Numbered from the stretch's first letter, positions 1 to 5,517 are shown. The stretch is DNA of 7,444 nucleotides from Deltaproteobacteria bacterium (GCA_021815525.1 JAKAGN010000130.1:1-7444); one strand, 5' to 3'. Program-made: numbers and translations. Notes: generated from the sequence alone by a model not told the origin.

Positions 1-25
1 GAGGCGCTCAAACCGCCTGTACGGC

Positions 26-45
26 AATCGCATATAATCGCATAT
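26..45. repeat. Perfect 10-bp tandem duplication (two copies)
   Basis: The decamer AATCGCATAT occurs twice back to back, just beyond the hairpin that follows the tRNA gene. It is AT-rich compared with its surroundings. No function is evident. It may be a simple replication-slippage duplication. Confidence 0.6.
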
Positions 46-81
46 AAACAGGAACGGCCCCGGTAACATACCGGAGCCGTT
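43..81 (-). terminator. Terminator-like hairpin downstream of tRNA-Leu
   Basis: An inverted repeat pairs 53-64 with 70-81: AACGGC/GCCGTT, one C-A mismatch, then CCGGT/ACCGG, closing a 5-nt loop. Read on the minus strand, the hairpin starts 16 nt after the tRNA CCA end and is followed by CCTGTTTATA, a modest U-rich stretch. It probably ends the gap-tpiA-secG-tRNA transcript. The U-tract is imperfect, so confidence is moderate. Confidence 0.5.
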
Positions 82-96
82 CGGGATACAACGAAT

Positions 97-183
97 TGGT
101 GCCGAAGGCCGGACTTGAACCGGCACGGGCGTAGCCCACTACCCCCTCAAGATAGCGTGTCTACCAGGTTCCACCACTTCGGC
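97..183 (-). tRNA. tRNA-Leu (anticodon GAG), CCA encoded
   Basis: The minus strand folds as a class II tRNA. The acceptor stem pairs GCCGAAG with CTTCGGC, followed by discriminator A and an encoded CCA. The D-arm contains the GTGGAA...GGTAGACAC sequence typical of tRNA-Leu. The anticodon stem CTATC/GGTAG (one T-G pair) closes the loop TTGAGGG, giving anticodon GAG, which reads CUC and CUU leucine codons. A long variable arm (GGGC, TAC loop, GCCC) and a T-arm GCCGG-TTCAAGT-CCGGC complete it. The long variable arm and the D-arm agree with leucine identity. I see no convincing separate promoter in the 90 nt separating it from secG, so it may be processed from the secG transcript. Confidence 0.96.
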
Positions 184-206
184 TTGAAAACATCCGTTTT
201 TATCGT

Positions 207-247
207 ACGGCTTTTCGCCGTCGACTTCCGGCTTCTTACACCGGAAG
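207..247 (-). other. Two small hairpins in the secG to tRNA-Leu spacer
   Basis: One inverted repeat pairs CTTCCGG (225-231) with CCGGAAG (241-247). A second pairs ACGGC (207-211) with GCCGT (217-221) around a 5-nt loop. On the minus strand neither is followed by a T-run, so they do not look like a complete intrinsic terminator. They could be processing or stability elements between secG and the tRNA. The structures are seen in the sequence; the role is inference. Confidence 0.35.
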
Positions 248-273
248 CGTCAAAAAATCAAGCATTCTTTCTT

Positions 274-891
274 CTATTTTTCGCCCGAAGGCACGGCCGG
301 AGCCGCCGGAGCCGCACCATGCGCCGGAGGAGCCGCAGCGGGCGCGGGTGCGGGAGAAGCCGCTTTTGCCGGGGCCGCTGCCGGAACCGCTTGGGCGGAT
401 GGCGCAGCCGCGGGAGCCGCGGGTATCACCACCTTGGCGCCGGGCGCCGGAGCCGCGAGCGGCGCGGCGGGAACCGGGGCCGGCATCACCGGCATGGCCG
501 GCGACTTGCCGCCCGGAACCATGGGCGCCTTGGGAATCATGCCCTGGGTCTTTCCACCAGACGGCGGAAGCAGTGGCTGGGCGTCTCCGGCCTTGCCGGG
601 TACGGCCGGAGCCTTTTCCTCTGTGGGGACCGGCAGGCTTTTCATAACCGAACGCTGGCCCCTGCCGCCGGAGTAATAGGCAAGTATCAGCGACGTCAGC
701 ATGAACACGATGGCCGCCACCGTGGTCGCCTTGGTGAGGAAGTTTCCGGCGCCGGAGCTGCCGAACAGGGTCTGGCTCGACCCGGCCCCGAAGGCCGCTC
801 CGAGGTCCGCTCCCTTGCCCGTCTGCAAAAGGACGATCATGATGAGCGCGAAGCAGACGATCACGTGGATGGCGATGACCAGTATCTCCAT
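274..891 (-). CDS. secG: Preprotein translocase subunit SecG with long Ala/Pro-rich C-terminal tail
   Basis: SecG is the small accessory subunit of the SecYEG inner-membrane channel and assists SecA-driven protein export. The first 75 residues match the family: a hydrophobic helix at about 2-22, the signature LLQTGKGADLGAAFG at 21-35, a GSSGAGNFL segment at 45-52, and a second helix at about 55-72. The remaining roughly 130 residues are low-complexity Ala/Pro/Gly with a few Lys, making the protein 205 aa, well above the roughly 75-110 aa usual for SecG. I chose the ATG at 891, whose product starts MEILVIAIHV as in the family and which has AGGA 4 nt upstream. A TTG at 915 would add eight residues but lacks a good ribosome binding site. 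It is the third gene after gap and tpiA, 49 nt after the tpiA stop. The tail does not affect the SecG assignment. Confidence 0.93.
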   Translation of the reverse strand: MEILVIAIHVIVCFALIMIVLLQTGKGADLGAAFGAGSSQTLFGSSGAGNFLTKATTVAAIVFMLTSLILAYYSGGRGQRSVMKSLPVPTEEKAPAVPGKAGDAQPLLPPSGGKTQGMIPKAPMVPGGKSPAMPVMPAPVPAAPLAAPAPGAKVVIPAAPAAAPSAQAVPAAAPAKAASPAPAPAAAPPAHGAAPAAPAVPSGEK

Positions 892-913
892 GAGTTCCTG
901 AACCGATCCTTTC

Positions 914-937
914 AAAAGATACCGGCCCCGGGGCCGG
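914..937 (-). terminator. Terminator-like palindrome between tpiA and secG
   Basis: A perfect 16-bp palindrome, CCGGCCCCGGGGCCGG (922-937), lies a few nt after the tpiA stop codon. On the minus strand it is followed by TATCTTTTG. It would fold as a 6-bp all-GC stem with a 4-nt loop, then a short U-run. It could act as a partial terminator or attenuator that lowers secG expression relative to gap and tpiA, or protect the tpiA 3' end. The U-run is short, so full termination is unlikely. Confidence 0.4.
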
Positions 938-940
938 CAT

Positions 941-1693
941 TCAGCCTCCGAACCGGATGATGCCCCCGAAACTTTCTGCAGAAAGGCTGGCCCCGCCCAC
1001 CAGCGCGCCGTCGATGTCCGGCATGGCCATGAGCGACGCCGCGTTTCCGGGTTTCACGCTTCCCCCGTAGAGGATACGCAGGCCCTCCGCGACGTTCTTT
1101 CCGGCCGCCTCGCCCAAAACCGAACGGATGAAGGCGTGGGACTCCTGGGCTTGGTCGGCTGTGGCGGTGAGGCCCGTTCCGATGGCCCATACGGGCTCGT
1201 AGGCCACCACCACCGTTTCCAAAGACAGCCCTTCTAATCCCCTTCGCACCTGCCTGTCAAGCACTTTCAGCGTGAGGCCGCCCTCCCGCTCGGCTTTCGT
1301 CTCGCCCACGCACACGACGGGTATGAGGCCTTCCCGGATCGCGGCCCGGGTCTTCTTGTTCACGGACTCATCCGTCTCGCCGAAGAACTGCCGCCGCTCC
1401 GAGTGCCCCACGATGACGTGGGAGCAGCCCGCGGCCTTCAGCATGGGGCCGGAAACCTCGCCCGTGAAGGCACCCTCGGTCTCCCAGAAGATGTCCTGGG
1501 CCCCGAGAAAGACCCCGGTTCCCGCGAGCGCCTTCGCGGTTTCCGTGAGGCACACGAAGGATGGCGCGATCATCACCTCGACGCCCGCAGCGCCCGCGGC
1601 CGCCGCGGCCACGGCCCGGGCGGTTTCCGCCGCCTCGGGCGGCGTCTTGTACATCTTCCAGTTGCCAGCGATGAGGGGCGTCCGGGTTTTCAT
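941..1693 (-). CDS. tpiA: Triosephosphate isomerase
   Basis: The enzyme interconverts dihydroxyacetone phosphate and glyceraldehyde 3-phosphate in cytoplasmic glycolysis and gluconeogenesis. The 250-aa product has normal family length and all key residues. N11 and K13 sit in AGNWKMYK, the electrophile H97 in IVGHSERR, and the catalytic base E166 in AYEPVWAIGTG, the signature that leads into mobile loop 6. The phosphate-binding segments LYGGSVKPGN (208-217) and GALVGGASL (229-237) are present. The ATG start is preceded by a GGGGG-type ribosome binding site about 4 nt away. gap lies 45 nt upstream and secG follows. pgk, often found between gap and tpiA, is not here. The N-terminal third has an Ala-rich helix (about 28-36), unremarkable for a high-GC genome. 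Confidence 0.98.
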   Translation of the reverse strand: MKTRTPLIAGNWKMYKTPPEAAETARAVAAAAAGAAGVEVMIAPSFVCLTETAKALAGTGVFLGAQDIFWETEGAFTGEVSGPMLKAAGCSHVIVGHSERRQFFGETDESVNKKTRAAIREGLIPVVCVGETKAEREGGLTLKVLDRQVRRGLEGLSLETVVVAYEPVWAIGTGLTATADQAQESHAFIRSVLGEAAGKNVAEGLRILYGGSVKPGNAASLMAMPDIDGALVGGASLSAESFGGIIRFGG

Positions 1694-1738
1694 GCATCCC
1701 CCGTTTTATGGGTTGCAGGCGATTTTTGGGGTTGGCCT

Positions 1739-2743
1739 CTAAAGAGCCCCGCCCACGTGGGCGCACATGTCCACCAGCCGCTGGGAGTAACCCCACTCGT
1801 TGTCGTACCAGGCGCAGATCTTCACCATGTCGCCGATGACGTAGGTGAGCTCGGCGTCCACCACCGAGGAAAGGTTGGTTCCTGTGAAATCCGTGGACAC
1901 GAGCGGGAGGTCGCAGTAGCCCAGGATGCCCTTCAGGGGCCCCTCTGCCGCGGCCTTGAGGGCCGCGTTGACAGCTTCCACCGTGACCGGCGTCTTTTCC
2001 ACGTTCACCACGAGATCAACGATGGAGACGTCCGGCGTGGGGACACGGATGGAAAGGCCGTTCAGCTTGCCCTTGAGGGTGGGGAGCACCAGGGCTATGG
2101 CCTTGGCCGCGCCGGTCGTGGTGGGAACCATGGAAAGGCAGGCGGCCCGGGCGCGCCTCAAGTCCTTGTGGGGGAAGTCCAGGAGCTTCTGGTCGCCCGT
2201 GTAGGAGTGAACTGTGGTCATGAGGCCCTGCTTGATGCCGAAGCTTTCCAGGAGCACCTTGGCCACGGGCGCCAGGCAGTTGGTGGTGCATGAGGCGTTG
2301 GAGACGATGTGGTGCTTGGCCGGATCGTAATCCTTGTGGTTTACCCCCATCACCATGGTTATGTCGGGCTCCTTGGCGGGAGCCGAGATGACCACCTTCT
2401 TGGCGCCGGCGGTGAGGTGCTTTGCGGCGCCTTCACGGTTGGTGAAGATGCCCGTGCACTCGGCCACCACGTCCACGCCCATGTCCTTCCACGGCAGCAC
2501 CGCCGGGTCCTTTTCGGCGAAGAGCCGGATTTCCTCGCCGCCCACGGTCATGCCGGATTCCACCGCAGCCACGGTGGGCTTGAACTTGCCGTGGATGGAA
2601 TCGTAGGAGAGAAGGTGGGCCATGGTTTTCGCGTTGGTGAGATCGTTCACCGCCACGATCTGGATGTCCGGGTTCTCGAAGGCCGCCCGAAACGCAAGGC
2701 GCCCGATCCTGCCGAATCCGTTTATTGCCAGCTTGATAGCCAT
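1739..2743 (-). CDS. gap: Glyceraldehyde-3-phosphate dehydrogenase, type I, probably NAD-dependent
   Basis: The enzyme oxidatively phosphorylates glyceraldehyde 3-phosphate to 1,3-bisphosphoglycerate in the cytoplasm. The 334-aa product is the standard length. The Rossmann motif NGFGRIGR lies at 8-15, and the N-D-L triplet at 33-35 fits NAD binding. Catalytic C152 is in SNASCTTNCLAP, and H179 is in TTVHSYTGDQ. The PHKDLRRARA segment (191-200), VPTTTGAAKA (206-215) and the C-terminal AWYDNEWGYS (311-320) are all present. Asp34, together with Pro191 in a DFPHKDL context, suggests NAD rather than NADP preference; this is inference. I chose the ATG at 2743, not an in-frame start 14 codons upstream, because GGGAGG lies about 8 nt before it and the product starts MAIKLAINGFG. 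It is the first gene behind a sigma-70-like promoter and is followed by tpiA. Confidence 0.98.
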   Translation of the reverse strand: MAIKLAINGFGRIGRLAFRAAFENPDIQIVAVNDLTNAKTMAHLLSYDSIHGKFKPTVAAVESGMTVGGEEIRLFAEKDPAVLPWKDMGVDVVAECTGIFTNREGAAKHLTAGAKKVVISAPAKEPDITMVMGVNHKDYDPAKHHIVSNASCTTNCLAPVAKVLLESFGIKQGLMTTVHSYTGDQKLLDFPHKDLRRARAACLSMVPTTTGAAKAIALVLPTLKGKLNGLSIRVPTPDVSIVDLVVNVEKTPVTVEAVNAALKAAAEGPLKGILGYCDLPLVSTDFTGTNLSSVVDAELTYVIGDMVKICAWYDNEWGYSQRLVDMCAHVGGAL

Positions 2744-2811
2744 GGGAAAAACCTCCCTCGTTCGTTGTGGAAAAGCGTGGATCAAAATCGTCGGGCCGTA
2801 TTTGAACCGTC

Positions 2812-2840
2812 ACCATACCGTGATCCCGCGCGATCTGCAA
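2812..2840 (-). promoter_or_regulatory. Sigma-70-type promoter for gap-tpiA-secG
   Basis: On the minus strand, TTGCAG (-35, 2835-2840) is followed after exactly 17 nt by TATGGT (-10, 2812-2817). The predicted start, near 2805, leaves a 5' leader of about 60 nt before the gap ATG. The position, in the longest gap between genes on this side and directly ahead of an operon, supports it. There is no sigma-54-type GG-N10-GC element here. Confidence 0.6.
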
Positions 2841-2861
2841 GAGTTTAAAAGGGGGAGACGC

Positions 2862-2893
2862 GGCCGCGCGGTCCCCGGGAGGCAGGGGCGGCC
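2862..2893 (-). other. GC-rich imperfect hairpin downstream of rimI
   Basis: GGCCG (2862-2866) pairs with CGGCC (2889-2893), and inside it CCCC (2873-2876) pairs with GGGG (2885-2888). On the minus strand this lies after the rimI stop, and a CCCCCTTTTAAA stretch follows about 7-18 nt beyond the stem. It might help end the ptsN-rapZ-rimI transcript, but the T-run is too far from the stem for a classic intrinsic terminator. Confidence 0.25.
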
Positions 2894-2909
2894 TGTTTGA
2901 AAAGCGCTT

Positions 2910-2931
2910 GGGGAAGGGCAGGGGGGCGGGG
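2910..2931 (+). other. G-quadruplex-type G-rich tract
   Basis: Four G-runs (4, 3, 6 and 4 bases) are separated by AA, CA and C, which meets the usual G3+ N1-7 quadruplex pattern. It lies on the plus strand, the template for the neighbouring genes, 9 nt beyond the rimI stop and about 70 nt upstream of the gap promoter. The corresponding RNA would be C-rich and G-poor. Formation and function are not shown by sequence alone. Confidence 0.5.
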
Positions 2932-2939
2932 CCTTGACG

Positions 2940-3401
2940 TCAAATGTCCCGCGCCAGGACCAGGGCGGCCTCGCCGGAGCCGGCGTAGTAGCCTGGCCGC
3001 CGGCCCACGCGGTGAAAGCCGCGCCGGGCGTAGAAGGCGAGGGCTGTGGCGTTCCCCTCCCGGACCTCCAGGTAGGCCCGCAGGGCGCCCCTGCCGCGCG
3101 CAAGGGTAAGGCCTCGGGCCAGGAGGAGGCTTCCCAGGCCCAGGCGGCGCATTTGGGGATGGACCGCCAGGCGCAGGATCTCCGCCTCGTCCGCCATCAC
3201 GCGGAAAAGGGCGAGCCCGGAGAGGAGGACGTCTTGCCGGACGCCGAGCGCGATGGTCTCGGGGGCCGAAAAGGCCGCCGAAAGCATCCCGCGCGTCCAG
3301 GGATCGGAAAAGACGAGATATTCCAGGTCTTCGGCGTCCGCCGGGTCACGGCCGTCCGGACTGAGGCGCACCGGCTCCGGGGCGGGGAGGGTGGAACTCA
3401 A
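2940..3401 (-). CDS. rimI: Ribosomal protein S18-alanine N-acetyltransferase (RimI-like GNAT)
   Basis: This GNAT-fold enzyme transfers acetyl from acetyl-CoA to a protein N-terminus, classically ribosomal protein S18. The 153-aa product shows the RimI pattern: DPWT (33-36) near the N-terminus, strand EILRLAVHP (74-82), and the acetyl-CoA pyrophosphate loop RRLGLGS (85-91, fitting R-x-x-G-x-G). It then has YLEVREGNATALAFYARRGF (110-129) and the tail GYYAGSGEAALVLARDI. E112 and Y124 align with the catalytic Glu103 and Tyr115 of the E. coli enzyme by spacing. It overlaps the rapZ stop in a TTGA arrangement, so translation is probably coupled; the start is TTG. A GTG ten codons downstream (3371), with GGAG just upstream, is an alternative. 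Other substrates are possible, since bacterial RimI proteins can be relaxed. Confidence 0.88.
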   Translation of the reverse strand: MSSTLPAPEPVRLSPDGRDPADAEDLEYLVFSDPWTRGMLSAAFSAPETIALGVRQDVLLSGLALFRVMADEAEILRLAVHPQMRRLGLGSLLLARGLTLARGRGALRAYLEVREGNATALAFYARRGFHRVGRRPGYYAGSGEAALVLARDI

Positions 3402-4252
3402 GGAGCGAGGTCCCGGTGGGAGAGGATCGCGTTGCCGTAAACCGCAAGCACGTGCTGATGCACCGCGCCGGCCACCGCCACGGAGCGGTGGCGGCCGCCG
3501 GTGCAGCCCACGGCGATGGTGAGGTAGGCCTTGCCCTCGGCCTCGTAGCGGGGCAGGAGATAGTCCAGGAGGTCGAGAAACTTTCCAAGAAAAACGGCCG
3601 TGTCCCCGCGCTCCATCACGAAGGCGCGCACCGGTTCGTCCAGTCCCGAGAGCGGCGAAAGCTCCGGCACGAAGAAGGGGTTGGCCAGGAAGCGCACGTC
3701 CATGACGAGATCGGCGTTTCTGGGCAGGCCGTACTTGAACCCGAAGGAGAGAACCGAGACCTGCATCCGGGGCGAAAAGGCCAGGTGCTCCAGGTGGTTC
3801 CGGACGATTTTCTTGAGTTCGTGGGGGTTGGTGCGGGAGGTGTCGATCACCCTGCGGGCGATGGCGCGGACGTCGGCCAGACGCTCCTTTTCGAGGCGGA
3901 TGCCCGCCAGCACGTCTCCGCCGCGGGCCAGGGGGTGCTGGCGGCGGGTCTCCTGGTAGCGCTGGAGAAGGACGTCCTCGGAGGCCTCCAGGAAAAGGAT
4001 TTCAAGGGCGGTCCCCTTCTGCCCCAGGTTGGCGAAGACCTCCTTGTATCTGTCGAGAAAGCCCTTCTCCCGAAGGTCCATCACGAAGGCGAAGCGCGCG
4101 GCCTCGCTGCCGGTCTGGACGGTGAGCTCCAAAAACTTGGGCAGAAGAGCCACCGGGAGGTTGTCGACGCAGAAGAAGCCCGCGTCCTCAAGGGCTGCGA
4201 GCGCGGTGCTCTTGCCCGACCCGGAAAGCCCAGTAAGGATGACGATTTTCAC
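3398..4252 (-). CDS. rapZ: RapZ / YvcJ-family nucleotide-binding protein (RNase adapter)
   Basis: RapZ-family proteins are P-loop NTPases. In enterobacteria RapZ guides RNase E to the GlmZ small RNA and senses glucosamine-6-phosphate; in other bacteria the role is less clear. The 284-aa product matches the family in length. It has Walker A GLSGSGKS (8-15), CVDNLP (28-33) and hydrophobic FAFVMDLR (55-61). The C-terminal domain carries the diagnostic SFGFKYGLPRNADLVMDVRF (169-188), LANPFFVPELSPLSGLD (189-204) and IAVGCTGGRHRSV (246-258). The start is GTG, preceded by AAGGA at about 8 nt, and the product MKIVILTGLSGSGKS fits the family. It lies 28 nt after ptsN and overlaps rimI by 4 nt. No GlmZ-like RNA is recognisable here, so the enterobacterial function should not be assumed. 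Confidence 0.95.
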   Translation of the reverse strand: MKIVILTGLSGSGKSTALAALEDAGFFCVDNLPVALLPKFLELTVQTGSEAARFAFVMDLREKGFLDRYKEVFANLGQKGTALEILFLEASEDVLLQRYQETRRQHPLARGGDVLAGIRLEKERLADVRAIARRVIDTSRTNPHELKKIVRNHLEHLAFSPRMQVSVLSFGFKYGLPRNADLVMDVRFLANPFFVPELSPLSGLDEPVRAFVMERGDTAVFLGKFLDLLDYLLPRYEAEGKAYLTIAVGCTGGRHRSVAVAGAVHQHVLAVYGNAILSHRDLAP

Positions 4253-4280
4253 GGCGCGTCCTTTCCCGCCCGGCCGCTTA

Positions 4281-4736
4281 TTATTTCCGCTCCTCGCCGG
4301 CTATCACGGCCAGCACCTCGTCCGGGCCCGCGGCTTTAAGGAGGGCGTTCTTGACTGCTTCGTCGGAGAGCAGCCTGGACACCTTGGCCAGAAGATCCAG
4401 GCGCGCCGAGACGTCCTCGGCCGGGGCCAGGAAGGCGAAGAAAAGGTGGGTCCTCATGCGGTCCTTGGCGGCGAAGTCCACGCCCTTGCGGGACACGCCC
4501 AGGCACACGAAGACATCCTTCAAGCCGCCCATCTTGCCGTGGGGGATGCCCACCCCCCGGTCCAGGGCCGTCGAGCCCATTTCCTCCCGCTCCCACAGGA
4601 CTCCGGCCACCTCCTCGGGGGATTTTCCGCTGGCCACGGCCAGGAGCACCGAAAGCTCCTCTATGATCTCCTTCTTGTCGCGTCCCGCAAGCTCGCAGGT
4701 GACGCCGGATCGTTTCAGTTTGTCCATGATCTTCAT
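4281..4736 (-). CDS. ptsN: Nitrogen-PTS EIIA component (PtsN, fructose-type EIIA domain)
   Basis: PtsN is the terminal phosphoacceptor of the regulatory nitrogen-related PTS (PtsP, NPr, EIIA-Ntr). It acts through protein contacts, affecting potassium transport and stress responses in studied species, rather than moving sugar. The 151-aa product is one complete PTS EIIA type-2 domain. The phosphorylated histidine is H66 in DRGVGIPHGKM (59-69). Family features SKKE-like DKKEIIEELSVLL (20-32), WEREEMGSTAL (48-58) and FFAFLAPAEDVSARLDLLAKVSRLL (99-123) are present. The ATG at 4736 gives MKIMDKL, as in homologues, though its ribosome binding site is weak; a second ATG lies three codons in. The position between hpf and rapZ is the classical rpoN-cluster location, which supports the nitrogen-PTS assignment over a sugar EIIA. 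No NPr gene is in the window. Confidence 0.94.
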   Translation of the reverse strand: MKIMDKLKRSGVTCELAGRDKKEIIEELSVLLAVASGKSPEEVAGVLWEREEMGSTALDRGVGIPHGKMGGLKDVFVCLGVSRKGVDFAAKDRMRTHLFFAFLAPAEDVSARLDLLAKVSRLLSDEAVKNALLKAAGPDEVLAVIAGEERK

Positions 4737-4890
4737 GGCGGTCGGTCCCGGTGCGTTTCTTGAACCTTTACAAACGGCGCGGCCCCGGCGCTGTTTCGAG
4801 CCGAACGCCGCGGGCCAGGGGAAAAAAGAGCTTCAACCGTTTACAATAAAAGCCGCCGGCCGTAAAGTGAGGGGAAACGAGTTGACCGGG
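4737..4890 (-). other. ptsN upstream region with imperfect direct repeat
   Basis: This stretch lies between the hpf terminator and the ptsN start and holds no gene I can support. Two similar 14-15 nt stretches, TTGAACCTTTACAAA near 4760-4774 and TTCAACCGTTTACAA near 4832-4846, are about 72 nt apart. They could be a regulator site pair or chance. A promoter for ptsN-rapZ-rimI is expected here because a terminator precedes it, but I found no convincing -35/-10 pair. Confidence 0.3.
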
Positions 4891-4934
4891 AAAAGACGCC
4901 CGCCGCCGTCCCTGACGTCCGACGGTCGGCGGGC
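4891..4934 (-). terminator. Intrinsic terminator after rpoN-hpf
   Basis: A strong inverted repeat pairs GCCCGCCG plus CCGTC (4898-4910) with GACGG plus CGGCGGGC (4921-4934). That gives 13 base pairs with one bulged base and a 10-nt loop. On the minus strand it is followed by GTCTTTTCCC. It lies 55 nt after the hpf stop and separates rpoN-hpf from ptsN-rapZ-rimI. The T-run is only four, so some readthrough into ptsN is likely. Confidence 0.6.
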
Positions 4935-4954
4935 TCGGTGAAAATTACCCGCGG

Positions 4955-4968
4955 CCCCCCCCTTTTTT
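4955..4968. repeat. Adjacent homopolymer runs (C8 then T6)
   Basis: Eight C followed by six T on the plus strand lie 22 nt beyond the hpf stop, in non-coding sequence. Such runs are prone to slippage and to sequencing error. No coding frame depends on them here. Confidence 0.7.
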
Positions 4969-4989
4969 ACGGCGGGATGCCGGGCCGTG

Positions 4990-5517
4990 TCACATGGCGG
5001 GCTCGATAAGGCCCAGGTTGCCGTCGGTCCTGCGGTAGATCACGTTGACCTGGCCGCTGCGGGCGTTGGTGAACACCAGGAAATCCCTGTCGGAGATGTC
5101 GAGCTGCATGGCCGCTTCGTCCGCGTCCATGGGTTTGTAATCGATGGTCTCGGGAATGATCTCGGACGCCGCTTCCTCGTCGGAGGCGCCTCCGGCCGCG
5201 GCCGCGGGCCTTTCGCCGCGCCCGGCTGTCCGGCGCTCGCGGGTTTTCTGCTTGCCCTTCTTTATCTGCTTCTCGAGCTTGTCCAGGACCTTGTCGATGG
5301 AGGAGAGGATGTCGCCCGTCTCCTCCTTGCCCACGATGTTGAGGCGGTCTCCCGTTATGGTGATCTCCGCGATGCAGCGGTGCTTCTCGACGGTAAGGAT
5401 GACGCCGGCCTCGGCCGGGTTGTCCAGGAGCTTGTCGAAGCGGTCCAGCTTGTCCTTGGCGTAGGTCTTGATGGTCTCGGAGGGATCAAGATTCTTGAAT
5501 GTAAAGGATGTGTGCAT
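4990..5517 (-). CDS. hpf: Ribosome hibernation promoting factor, long form
   Basis: HPF binds idle ribosomes in stationary phase or starvation. The long form joins two 70S ribosomes into a 100S dimer through its C-terminal domain. The 175-aa product has an S30AE domain at about 1-95, including SETIKTYAKDKL (13-24), VEKHRCIAEITITGDR (43-58) and the helix SIDKVLDKLEKQIKKGKQK (73-91). A flexible Ala/Gly/charged linker spans about 96-118. The dimerisation domain at about 119-175 contains DADEAAMQLDISDRDFLVFTNARSG (131-155) and VNVIYRRTDGNLGLIEP (158-173), marking it as the long type. I chose the ATG at 5517, with a perfect AGGAGG (5526-5531) 8 nt upstream. The frame stays open 48 codons further upstream into rpoN, but that stretch is unlike HPF. 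It follows rpoN by 82 nt and is probably co-transcribed. Confidence 0.96.
   Translation of the reverse strand: MHTSFTFKNLDPSETIKTYAKDKLDRFDKLLDNPAEAGVILTVEKHRCIAEITITGDRLNIVGKEETGDILSSIDKVLDKLEKQIKKGKQKTRERRTAGRGERPAAAAGGASDEEAASEIIPETIDYKPMDADEAAMQLDISDRDFLVFTNARSGQVNVIYRRTDGNLGLIEPAM

Noticed and set aside
236..940. 234-aa minus-strand ORF starting right after the tpiA stop
   Set aside because: It is an alternative frame of secG with Gly/Arg-rich low complexity. The SecG frame has membrane helices and the family signature.
115..960. 281-aa plus-strand ORF across the tRNA and secG
   Set aside because: It overlaps a clear tRNA and secG, and its Arg/Gly-rich product reflects the reverse complement of the Ala/Pro codons in the SecG tail.
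1403..2293. 296-aa plus-strand ORF across tpiA and gap
   Set aside because: It is antisense to two intact enzymes and its Gly/His/Arg-rich composition is typical of shadow frames.
2934..2943. Perfect palindrome TTGACGTCAA over the rimI stop codon
   Set aside because: Ten-base palindromes occur by chance in a window of this size, it partly encodes the rimI end, and no second copy of this exact site or nearby regulator gene supports an operator.
3416..4339. 307-aa plus-strand ORF antisense to rapZ
   Set aside because: It mirrors rapZ and the end of ptsN, has no recognisable domain, and lacks a promoter or ribosome binding site that I can see.
4737..4890. Sigma-54 promoter for ptsN
   Set aside because: I looked for GG-N10-GC with TGGCAC/TTGC context. 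The closest string, TGGCCCGCGGCGTTC, does not keep the required spacing.
4927..4968. Possible plus-strand terminator (GCGGG/CCCGC then C8-T6)
   Set aside because: There is no plus-strand gene to its left, the stem has only five pairs with a long loop, and C8 separates the stem from the T-run. It also competes with the better minus-strand terminator.
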